Below are positions 9,860 to 17,003 of a stretch of 39,017 nt of DNA, in pieces (the first letter of the stretch is position 1; each line of letters opens with the position of its first letter). The notes under the pieces are model-generated. The model ran no database searches. It saw only the letters and a list, made by a program, of their open reading frames with translations, and was not told where the DNA came from. Origin of the DNA: Paracoccaceae bacterium (GTDB lineage Bacteria > Pseudomonadota > Alphaproteobacteria > Rhodobacterales > Rhodobacteraceae); assembly GCA_030066855.1 (NCBI GenBank), contig JASJAU010000034.1, positions 1-39,017 on the forward strand. The letters run 5' to 3'. The translations under genes and the position numbers were made by a program.

Positions 9860-10800
9860 CCGGCGGCGTCCTTGGCCGCTATCGCATCTCTTTGCGCGGA
9901 GAGCAACGCGGCGCCAACGCCCAGTGCGATCTGCTGCGGGTGCTTGCCCAGCGCGGGGTCGCCGATGGGACAAACCATCCGCGCGATCTGGCCCTCGCCA
10001 TGCCCGAGCGCTTTCAACCGCGACCGGAAGCGCGCGCGCTTGGTGAGCGACCCGATAAGACCAAGGGAGCGGAAGGGTTGCGAGAGAACGCGGTGGCAGA
10101 TCTCAAGATCGAGAGCATGGGAGAAGGTGAGCACCAGGTGCTCGGCATGAGTCGGCGCGAGCGGCGCCAGAACCGCCGGGTTTTCAGCGACGAGCGTTTC
10201 GACACCTGCCGGGACAGGTTTGGGAAACCGCGCCTGGTCGCAATCGGCCCAACGGATCGCGACATCCGGCAGGGGCGCCAGAACCCCAACAATCGCGCGG
10301 CCCACGTGCCCCGCGCCCCAAACCCAGATTTCTCTCTGCGGTTTGGTCACCGGTTCGACCATCCAGCCATCGACGATGCCAGCCGGAACAGCGGCGCCGG
10401 ATGAACGAGCGCGCGCGAGAATGCGCATTACGGAAAGCGGCATCTCGCCGTCTGTTCCGGGGAGCGGGCGCGCCACAACCGAGCCGCTGATGGCGCTCAG
10501 GCGCTCCTCGTTCCAGATCTCGATCAGGATCGCCACCGCGCCGCCGCAGCACTGCCCCAGCGCAGGGCCGAGCGGTTTCTTCTTGAGCGTATCGGCCCCC
10601 GTTTCCAGCGCCCTCCGCGCCGCTTTGATCGCGTCAAACTCCAACGCGCCGCCGCCGATCGTGCCTGACATCCAGTCCGGACCGACCAGCATCGACGCGC
10701 CTACCTCGCGCGGGACGGAGCCCTGCGCTGCCGCGACGAGGACACGGGCCACGGTTCCGGCTTCCGCAGCCGCGCGCATCTCGCCCAGCGTGAAACTCAT
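9856..10800 (-). CDS. xdhC: Xanthine dehydrogenase accessory protein XdhC
   Basis: A 314-residue chaperone of the XdhC/CoxI family. It binds the molybdenum cofactor, protects its sulfurated form and inserts it into XdhB; it is not part of the mature enzyme. The N-terminal XdhC_CoxI region contains VAAAQGSVPREVGASMLV and GTIGGGALEFDA followed by LGPALGQCCGG. The C-terminal half holds a Rossmann fold with VWGAGHVGRAIVGVLAP and a final IARMVCPIGDPALGKHPQQI, VGAALLSA. The length is close to that of Rhodobacter capsulatus XdhC. ATGA overlaps with both neighbours show translational coupling within the operon. Confidence 0.95.
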   Translation of the reverse strand: MSFTLGEMRAAAEAGTVARVLVAAAQGSVPREVGASMLVGPDWMSGTIGGGALEFDAIKAARRALETGADTLKKKPLGPALGQCCGGAVAILIEIWNEERLSAISGSVVARPLPGTDGEMPLSVMRILARARSSGAAVPAGIVDGWMVEPVTKPQREIWVWGAGHVGRAIVGVLAPLPDVAIRWADCDQARFPKPVPAGVETLVAENPAVLAPLAPTHAEHLVLTFSHALDLEICHRVLSQPFRSLGLIGSLTKRARFRSRLKALGHGEGQIARMVCPIGDPALGKHPQQIALGVGAALLSAQRDAIAAKDAAG

Positions 10801-13079
10801 GACGCCACCCGGCGGGCGGTCATCAGCACCCGCTCAGCCGTCGCCGGCGCATCGAGGTCGGGGTAGGCGTCACCGCAGGACGCGACCGCGTCAGAGAGCG
10901 CCATCAGAGCCGATATCCCCAGCATGAAAGGCGGCTCGCCCACCGCCTTTGACTGGTAGATCGTCTCCTCCAGGTTCGTCCCGTCCCAGAGCGCGACGTT
11001 GAAGATGTCCGGCCGGTCGGAACAGGCCGGGATTTTGTACGTCGATGGCGCGTGGGTTCTGAGCCGCCCTTTGCCGTCCCAGACCAGCTCCTCGGTGGTG
11101 AGCCATCCCGCGCCCTGCACATAGGCGCCTTCGACCTGTCCGATGTCGATCGCGGGGTTCAGAGATTCGCCAGCGTCGTGGAGGATGTCGCAGCGTAGGA
11201 TACGGTTTTCGCCGGTCAGGGTGTCGATCACGACCTCGGTCACCGCCGCGCCATAGGCGAAGTAGAAGAACGGACGCCCCGTCCCCTTGATCCGGTCCCA
11301 GACGATCTTGGGGGTCTTGTAGAATCCGGTCGCCGAAAGGCTGACGCGGTTCATGTAGGCGTCCTTCACCACCTGATCGAAGCTCAGGCTCTCGCCGCCC
11401 ACATGCACCATGCCGTCCTCGAACCGCACCTCGCTGGCCTTGGCCTGCGCCCGCTCAGCCACGAACGCCGCCAGCCGGTCGCGGATCGTGTCGCAGGCGG
11501 CTTTGACCGCCATGCCGTTCAGGTCCGAGCCGGAGGAAGCCGCCGTGGCGCTGGTGTTGGGCACCTTGGCGGTATCGGTCGCGGATATCTTCACACGGTC
11601 CAGATCGACGCCAAATCGAGACGCGGCCACTTGTGCCACCTTCTGGAACAGGCCCTGCCCCATCTCAGTCCCGCCGTGGTTCATGTGGATCGAGCCGTCC
11701 TGGTAAACATGGACCAAGGCGCCCGCCTGATTGAGATGGGTCAGCGTGAAGCTGATCCCGAACTTTACCGGCGTCAGCGCGATGCCCTTTTTGAGGACAT
11801 CGTTAGCGGTGTTCCACTCTTGAACGGCCGCCCGGCGGGCGTGGTAATCAGAGGCGTCGACCAGCCGGTCGGTCAGGTCGTGCAGAATGAAATCCTCGAC
11901 CGGCATGTGGTAATGGGTGGTCTGCGCCTCGCCGCCCATCGGCGCGTAATAATTGGCTTTACGCACAGCCAGCGGATCGCGGCCGAGCGCGTGGGCGACG
12001 TGATCCACAACCCGTTCGATCCCGACCATCCCCTGCGGTCCGCCGAATCCCCGAAAGGCGGTGGCGGATTGGGTGTTGGTGCGCAGGCGGTGCGATTCCA
12101 CCCGCATGTTCGGAATGAAATAGGCATTGTCGGCATGGAGCATCGCGCGGTCTGCGACCGGCAGCGACAGGTCCATCGACCAGCCGCAGCGGCATAGTTG
12201 CAGGAACTCGATCCCCTCGATCCTGCCGTCGCTGCTGAAGCCGACGCGGTAGTCGATCCGGAAGTCATGACGCTTGCCGGTGATCGTCATGTCGTCGTCG
12301 CGGTCGTAGCGCATCGACGCGGGCCGCCCGGTCAGGCGCGCGGCCAGGGCGCAGGAGATCGCCAGCGCGTTGCCCTGGCTCTCTTTCCCGCCGAAGCCGC
12401 CGCCCATGCGCCGCACCTCGGCCCGGACGGCGTTCATTGGCAGGCCCAGCGCGTCGGCCACCTTGTGCTGAACCTCAGTCGGGTGCTGCGACGAGGAATA
12501 GACGATCATGTCGCCGCCTTCTTGCGGGAGCGCGGCGGCGGCCTGACCTTCGAGGTAGAAATGCTCCTGGCCGCCGATATCCATCGAACCTTCGATGACA
12601 TGCTCGGCGGCGTCGATGGCGCTGGCGGCGTTGCCACGCGTGTAGATTCGCGGACCTTCTTCGAAGATCGTTCCGGCCTCGTAGGCTTCTTCGATGGTCA
12701 GGATCGCGGGCAGTTCTTCGATGTCGATCCTCGCCAAACGCGCGGCCTTGCGGGCCAGCAGGTGCGTCTCTGCGATCACCAGAAAGATCGGCTGCCCGGC
12801 GAAATGCACCTCGCCACCGCATAGCAAGGGCTCGGGCGAGGGCGAAGGCGAGACATCGACGGCATGGGTTAAATCCTCGGCGGTCAGGACAGCGACCACC
12901 CCCGGCGCGGCACTTACGGCGTCTAGGTCCATCGACCGGATGCGGCCATGGGCGACATGCGAGGTGCCGAAGGCCAAATGCACGGCGTTCGCGGGCAGTG
13001 GCACATCATCGACATAGCGCGCCTGACCCATGACATGGAGCGCGGCGCTGTCGTGGGGGACGGGTTTGGCGACGCTCAT
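10797..13079 (-). CDS. xdhB: Xanthine dehydrogenase, molybdopterin-binding subunit XdhB
   Basis: A 760-residue catalytic subunit that oxidises hypoxanthine and xanthine to urate in the cytoplasm as part of the (XdhAB)2 complex. Molybdopterin-binding motifs include GGGFGGKESQGNA (about 227-239) and AFRGFGGPQGM (about 341-351). The residues that recognise purine substrates in the bovine and R. capsulatus enzymes are all present: Glu233 (GGKE), Arg311 (VADRAMLH) and the catalytic Glu715 (VGEPPFMLG). This points to genuine xanthine dehydrogenase rather than an aldehyde oxidase or CO dehydrogenase relative. Start ATG at 13079, overlapping the xdhA stop by 4 bp. Confidence 0.96.
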   Translation of the reverse strand: MSVAKPVPHDSAALHVMGQARYVDDVPLPANAVHLAFGTSHVAHGRIRSMDLDAVSAAPGVVAVLTAEDLTHAVDVSPSPSPEPLLCGGEVHFAGQPIFLVIAETHLLARKAARLARIDIEELPAILTIEEAYEAGTIFEEGPRIYTRGNAASAIDAAEHVIEGSMDIGGQEHFYLEGQAAAALPQEGGDMIVYSSSQHPTEVQHKVADALGLPMNAVRAEVRRMGGGFGGKESQGNALAISCALAARLTGRPASMRYDRDDDMTITGKRHDFRIDYRVGFSSDGRIEGIEFLQLCRCGWSMDLSLPVADRAMLHADNAYFIPNMRVESHRLRTNTQSATAFRGFGGPQGMVGIERVVDHVAHALGRDPLAVRKANYYAPMGGEAQTTHYHMPVEDFILHDLTDRLVDASDYHARRAAVQEWNTANDVLKKGIALTPVKFGISFTLTHLNQAGALVHVYQDGSIHMNHGGTEMGQGLFQKVAQVAASRFGVDLDRVKISATDTAKVPNTSATAASSGSDLNGMAVKAACDTIRDRLAAFVAERAQAKASEVRFEDGMVHVGGESLSFDQVVKDAYMNRVSLSATGFYKTPKIVWDRIKGTGRPFFYFAYGAAVTEVVIDTLTGENRILRCDILHDAGESLNPAIDIGQVEGAYVQGAGWLTTEELVWDGKGRLRTHAPSTYKIPACSDRPDIFNVALWDGTNLEETIYQSKAVGEPPFMLGISALMALSDAVASCGDAYPDLDAPATAERVLMTARRVAS

Positions 13080-14431
13080 GGGGTCACCTCCAGTACGCTC
13101 ACATCGCCGCCGGTCAGGTCTCGGAAGTAACGCACGAGCAGGTTCTCCGCCGCCATCAGCCGGTAGGCGTCGCTCGCTCGCATGTCGGTGAGCGGCGTGA
13201 AGTCCTTGCCCATCTCCTTCATCGCCGACCGCACGGTTTCTTCAGTCCACGGCTGGTCGACCAGGGCGGCTTCGACATGGGCGGCCCGTTTGGGGATGCC
13301 AGCCATGCCGCCGAATGCGATCCGCGCCTCTCTCACGATCCCGTCTTCGATGCTCACGTTGAAACACCCGCAAACCGCCGAGATGTCCTGATCGAAGCGC
13401 TTGGAGATCTTGTAGCAACGGAGGTGGGGCGCAGAGGCCGGAATAGTGACCGCCTCGACAAACTCCCCCGGCGCCCGGTCTTGCTTCCCGTAGTCGATGA
13501 AGAAGTCCTCGATCGGCATCTCCCGCCTCTCGGACCCTTTCCGGAGATGTAGCTTCGCGCCCAGCGCGATCAGGGCGGGCGGGTTGTCTCCAATCGGCGA
13601 GCCGTTGGCGATGTTGCCGCCGATGGTCGCCGCCTGCCGGACCTGTTCGGAGCCGTAGCGCCGGACCATCTCGGCATAGGACGGAAAACGTTCGCGGAGC
13701 AACGGCATGAGATCGGCCATCGTCACGCCTGCGCCGATGCGGATGGCGCTGTCGGAGACGTCGATCTGCTGCAAATCCCGACAGCGGTTCAGGAAAGCCA
13801 CCTCGCCCAGATCGCGCAGGTCTTTCGTCACCCAAAGACCCACATCCGTCGCCCCGGCGATCAGCGTGCCGCCCGGGTGCGCCTCATACCAGGCGGCGAG
13901 GTCGTCGGCGGTCTCGGGCGCGAAACCAAGCGGCTCCACCTCGAGCGGCGCGTCCTTCACCCAATCCGGCACGGGCTCTTTCGCCGCCGCCTCTGCAGCC
14001 CGAACGATGGGTGCATAACCCGTGCAGCGGCAAAGGTTGCCGGCCAGCACATCGTCATGATCGGCGCGTCCGTTCAGGTGGCCTACAGCCATCGAGACCA
14101 CGAACCCCGGCGTGCAGAAGCCGCATTGGCTCCCATGCTTCTCGATCATCTGGCTCTGGACCGGGTGCTGCGCGCCATTGGGGCCGGACAGCCCCTCAAC
14201 CGTCCGCACCGCTTTGCCATGCAGTTGCGGCAGGAACAGAATGCAGGCGTTTAAGGCCCGCGCCCCGCCTTCATCGGTCACCATGACCGTGCAAGCGCCG
14301 CAGTCGCCTTCATTGCAACCTTCTTTGGTTCCCTTGAGACCGCGCGTCTCGCGCAGCCAGTCCAACAGCGTCACGGTGGGGTCCGTGTCAATCGCGACGG
14401 ACTCTCCGTTCAGAGAAAACCGGACCGTCAT
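13076..14431 (-). CDS. xdhA: Xanthine dehydrogenase, FeS/FAD subunit XdhA
   Basis: A 451-residue electron-transfer subunit that passes electrons from the molybdenum centre of XdhB through two [2Fe-2S] clusters to FAD and NAD+. Plant-type cluster cysteines are at 39, 44, 47 and 63 (KEGCNEGDCGACTV, LNAC). The second cluster uses Cys 103, 106, 134 and 136 (QCGFCTPG, NLCRCTGY). A CO-dehydrogenase-type flavoprotein domain follows from about 165, with TLIAGATDVGLWVTK and ATIGGNIANGSPIGDNPPAL. The layout and length match R. capsulatus XdhA, which is also separate from XdhB. It is the first gene of the five-gene operon; the promoter should lie in 14432-14596, but I cannot name it. Confidence 0.96.
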   Translation of the reverse strand: MTVRFSLNGESVAIDTDPTVTLLDWLRETRGLKGTKEGCNEGDCGACTVMVTDEGGARALNACILFLPQLHGKAVRTVEGLSGPNGAQHPVQSQMIEKHGSQCGFCTPGFVVSMAVGHLNGRADHDDVLAGNLCRCTGYAPIVRAAEAAAKEPVPDWVKDAPLEVEPLGFAPETADDLAAWYEAHPGGTLIAGATDVGLWVTKDLRDLGEVAFLNRCRDLQQIDVSDSAIRIGAGVTMADLMPLLRERFPSYAEMVRRYGSEQVRQAATIGGNIANGSPIGDNPPALIALGAKLHLRKGSERREMPIEDFFIDYGKQDRAPGEFVEAVTIPASAPHLRCYKISKRFDQDISAVCGCFNVSIEDGIVREARIAFGGMAGIPKRAAHVEAALVDQPWTEETVRSAMKEMGKDFTPLTDMRASDAYRLMAAENLLVRYFRDLTGGDVSVLEVTP

Positions 14432-14596
14432 CTGAAATCCCGCCGCCTTACCCGAAGATCAGGGGCCATGCGCGCCGTCGATGCGGCGTAGAGAGCGCGC
14501 GCCCTTGGTCCGTTGGGTATTGAAAGCGATCAACACGCGGTTTGGCAAGGTTGAATCGCGGAAAGCAGTCTTCGGGAATTCCCGATGATCTTAGGC

Positions 14597-15070
14597 CTAG
14601 AGGGCTGCCGCCAACCCCGCGAGCTGATCGAGCGTCGTGCCCCAGCCCTCATGAAACCCCATCCCATCATGCCTTTTCCGGCCCTCCGCATCCACGTGAA
14701 GGACGGTGGCCCGGTGGAGCGTGCCGCCGTCTTGCGGGATCAGATCGCAGATCGCCGTCGTGAAGGGCGACGCGGCGGGCCGGAAACCGGCGGTCATAGC
14801 GTCGGCAAAGACCAGCTTCTCGTACGGAACGGCATCGATGAAGCAGCCCCCGTTCGGCATGAGCGTCCCGTCGGGCAGCTTCATCACATTGAATGCGCGG
14901 CCGCCGGGGCGGAGGTCATTGTCGACCTCGGTCGCTTCAACGCCAGGCGGGGTGAACCATTGCACGAACAGCTCCGACTCGGCCCAGCAACGCCAGATGC
15001 TCTCGGGCCTGGCCCGCACGAGGCGCTCAATCTGCAGGTCGGTCTCGGGATCAAATTCGCGCTCTGTCAT
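14597..15070 (-). CDS. SRPBCC (AHSA1-like) protein, second copy
   Basis: A 157-residue SRPBCC/START-like protein of the activator-of-Hsp90 (AHSA1) type, with a helix-grip fold enclosing a hydrophobic pocket. Signature features are an N-terminal RLVRARPESIWRCWAESELF, then VQWFTPPGVE, DNDLRPGGRAFNVM and the C-terminal GFHEGWGTTLDQLAGLAAAL. These small proteins are typically encoded behind ArsR-type regulators, and few have a known ligand. It starts at the ATG at 15070, nine bases after the stop of the other SRPBCC gene, and is the last gene of the ArsR-SRPBCC-SRPBCC unit. Confidence 0.85.
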   Translation of the reverse strand: MTEREFDPETDLQIERLVRARPESIWRCWAESELFVQWFTPPGVEATEVDNDLRPGGRAFNVMKLPDGTLMPNGGCFIDAVPYEKLVFADAMTAGFRPAASPFTTAICDLIPQDGGTLHRATVLHVDAEGRKRHDGMGFHEGWGTTLDQLAGLAAAL

Positions 15071-15079
15071 GACCGTACC

Positions 15080-15547
15080 TTAACCCGCCGAAGCAAGTTC
15101 TTCCGTCACCAACCGGTCCAGATTGGCGAGGCCGCCCTCCCATCCGCCGTGGAACTCGGCGGGCGCCTCGGGACCGGTGAAGGAGGAGACGGCCACGGCG
15201 ACTCCAAGAGAGGAGCCATCGCCCTCAGCCTCAAGCCTGTACGTGACGAGGCTGGTGGCGAGGCATTCCTCCCCGATAATCAGGGTCTCAGTAAAGGCCG
15301 CCAGTGACGGCGCGTCGAGCCGGTACCAGCGCGTCACCACTTCGAATTCCGGCGCCTCGGCCGGGCCGCATCGATGCTTCTCCTCTCCGCCGACGCGCAG
15401 GTCCGCCTTCTCCACCACGAGGACCGTGCCTTCGGACGGCGCCCCCCATTTCGCCCGCATGGCGGGGTCGGTGAGGAGGCGCCAGAGACGGTCTGGGGAA
15501 ATGCCGTAACGCCGTTCTAATTCGAACTGTCCCACATCAGGTTTCAT
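15080..15547 (-). CDS. SRPBCC (AHSA1-like) protein, first copy
   Basis: A 155-residue SRPBCC protein in the AHSA1-like group. The pattern is the same as its neighbour: FELERRYGISPDRLWRLLTD, then AKWGAPSEGT, EKADLRVGGEE and the terminal EFHGGWEGGLANLDRLV. The open frame extends to 15721, but that extension lies inside the arsR-like gene; the ATG at 15547 (MKPDVGQFELERR) is the sensible start. It overlaps the arsR-like stop by 11 bp, so the two are translationally coupled. The two SRPBCC proteins share the fold but are clearly divergent, so any duplication is old. Ligand unknown. Confidence 0.85.
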   Translation of the reverse strand: MKPDVGQFELERRYGISPDRLWRLLTDPAMRAKWGAPSEGTVLVVEKADLRVGGEEKHRCGPAEAPEFEVVTRWYRLDAPSLAAFTETLIIGEECLATSLVTYRLEAEGDGSSLGVAVAVSSFTGPEAPAEFHGGWEGGLANLDRLVTEELASAG

Positions 15548-15887
15548 CAATCTCGTCCTTTTCAGTTTGAGCCACCAGCGCGTCGAGCCGGTCGAACCGC
15601 TGCTCCCAAACGCGCCTCTGTTTATCGATCCACGTCTCGGCGATCTGAAACGCCTCGGGGTGCAACGTGCAGACCCGGACCCGCCCTTTCTTCTCTGAGG
15701 TGACCAGCCCCGACCGCTCAAGCATGTCGAGGTGCTTGAGGAACGAGGGCAGCGCCATGTCGTGTGGCGAGGCGAGCTCTTTGACCGGCGCGGGTCCCCG
15801 CCCGAGGCGGGAGATCACCGCGCGGCGGGTCGGGTCGGCGAGCGCCTGGAAGACGGTGTCGAGCGTAGTAACATTTTGGTTAGCCAT
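15537..15887 (-). CDS. ArsR family winged-helix transcriptional regulator
   Basis: A 116-residue DNA-binding repressor of the ArsR/SmtB fold. The winged helix spans about 8-85: LDTVFQALADPTRRAVISRL, then PVKELASPHDMALPSFLKHL, the recognition helix region and DMLERSGLVTSEKKGRVRVC as wing. No metal-binding cysteine pair (CxC) of the arsenic sensors is present. This type, coupled to SRPBCC genes, is usually non-metal sensing. It heads the unit with the two SRPBCC genes. Two palindromic sequences upstream, one overlapping its start codon, are good candidates for autoregulatory operators. Confidence 0.9.
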   Translation of the reverse strand: MANQNVTTLDTVFQALADPTRRAVISRLGRGPAPVKELASPHDMALPSFLKHLDMLERSGLVTSEKKGRVRVCTLHPEAFQIAETWIDKQRRVWEQRFDRLDALVAQTEKDEIDET

Positions 15888-15895
15888 GTGGCTAA
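15880..15895. promoter_or_regulatory. Palindrome overlapping the arsR-like start codon
   Basis: TTAGCCATGTGGCTAA: 7-bp perfect arms around a 2-bp centre, lying across the ATG at 15887. Binding here would block both transcription and access of the ribosome. It shares the half-site GCTAANTATC (gctaagtatc at 15891-15900) with the upstream inverted repeat. Candidate autoregulatory operator. Confidence 0.45.
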
Positions 15896-15922
15896 GTATC
15901 AGTGGAAACCGAATCCGTCAAG

Positions 15923-15946
15923 ATAGTTAGCTAATTATCTAACTAT
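15923..15946. promoter_or_regulatory. Inverted repeat between the GH5-like and arsR-like genes
   Basis: ATAGTTAG at 15923-15930, eight bases, then CTAACTAT at 15939-15946: perfect 8-bp arms in an AT-rich patch that stands out from the GC-rich surroundings. The right arm overlaps the GH5 stop codon. The internal gctaattatc (15930-15939) matches gctaagtatc at 15891-15900. It is a candidate operator and promoter zone for the arsR-like unit; it is too AT-rich to be a rho-independent terminator. Confidence 0.45.
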
Positions 15947-16890
15947 TGTGAAATGAGGGCGTCCAGCCGATCCTTCAGCCAGCGGCCCTCGTCGGCATCG
16001 TAGATCCCGTACCATCCGCTGAAGGACCAGTAGCACCACCCGATTCCCCGCGCCTCGGCAAATTCGCGCACGTACCTTATCCAACGCAGCGTGTCCGGCT
16101 CCGGTGCGGCGTCATAAACGCCGAATTCACCGAGCAGAGTTGTTCTGTGATGAACTGCGGCGGTCTCCAACTGGCGCCTCGCGACCTCAATGTCGTTTCT
16201 GCTCTCATCAATGACCGGCCACTCACGACGCTTCCGGTTGTCGTCACTGTTCGGGTTGAACTGGTCGGTGAAGGCGAACGGGTCGTAGAAATGAAACGTG
16301 TGCGCGACCCGGTCGTCATAGTCCGGCAGATGCTTGAGCTGCGCCTCGTCGCTCTTATTGCCGCCCCCAATTATGATCCAACGGTCAGGATGCAAGCGCC
16401 GGATGCGCGGGATGATCACGTCATAGATTTTCGAAACGCGCGATGTCCCGAGATCGTCGCCGGGCTCATTGAGGATCTCGAAAATCAGCCCGTCGTCATA
16501 ACCGGCGAAGGCCTCAGCCAGCTGATCCCAAACGGCAATCAGCCTGTCTTCGTGGGCATCGGGATCGCGATTGATCGGCTTGAAGCCATGCACATCCAGA
16601 ATGACGTTCAAACCCTCGGCGCGGAGACCGTCCACAACCTCCTCAACCCTGAAGAGAAAGCGGGAATCGATCTGACCGTACTGGAACCAGTCCATGGCGT
16701 TCACCGGGAATCGGACTGTGTCGAATCCGGCAGCCGCGATGATGCGGAAATGCGCGGGATCGATTGTGTAGCTCCATTGCCCTTCGTTTCTTGGTCGCTC
16801 CATATCGTTTCCGATGTTTACGCACCGCTGTACCGGGAAAGCATGGGCCACGGAGGTGGCCAAAAGAAAGGCGAGAGCGATTCTGAGCAT
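15943..16890 (-). CDS. Secreted glycoside hydrolase family 5-like (cellulase family) protein
   Basis: A 315-residue exported protein of the GH5 TIM-barrel family, which hydrolyses beta-linked glucans or mannans. The ATG at 16890 begins a clear Sec signal peptide (MLRIALAFLLATSVAHA, cleavage likely after residue 17). Family residues: Arg60 in DTVRFPVN, His101 in VILDVHG, the acid/base Glu142 in EILNEPGDD, His199/Tyr202 in HTFHFYDPF, the nucleophile Glu255 in LLGEFGVYD and a C-terminal GWCYWSFSGWYGIYD. Both catalytic glutamates are present, so it should be active. The frame is open upstream to 16962, but only the start at 16890 gives an N-terminal signal. It is divergent from dnaE. Substrate not determined. 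Confidence 0.87.
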   Translation of the reverse strand: MLRIALAFLLATSVAHAFPVQRCVNIGNDMERPRNEGQWSYTIDPAHFRIIAAAGFDTVRFPVNAMDWFQYGQIDSRFLFRVEEVVDGLRAEGLNVILDVHGFKPINRDPDAHEDRLIAVWDQLAEAFAGYDDGLIFEILNEPGDDLGTSRVSKIYDVIIPRIRRLHPDRWIIIGGGNKSDEAQLKHLPDYDDRVAHTFHFYDPFAFTDQFNPNSDDNRKRREWPVIDESRNDIEVARRQLETAAVHHRTTLLGEFGVYDAAPEPDTLRWIRYVREFAEARGIGWCYWSFSGWYGIYDADEGRWLKDRLDALISQ

Positions 16891-17003
16891 CCCGCCATTT
16901 GAGCGCTCCCACCTGCTCGCGCCAACCGCGAACTTATCCACGAGCGGGCTTCCGCCGCGCATTCGCGCTTTCGATCCGTCCCGGCGTTTCCTAGACTCGC
17001 TCC

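Noticed and set aside
9089-10150. 353-codon open frame on the plus strand
   Set aside because: Antisense to the aldo/keto reductase and xdhC genes; no recognisable protein features.
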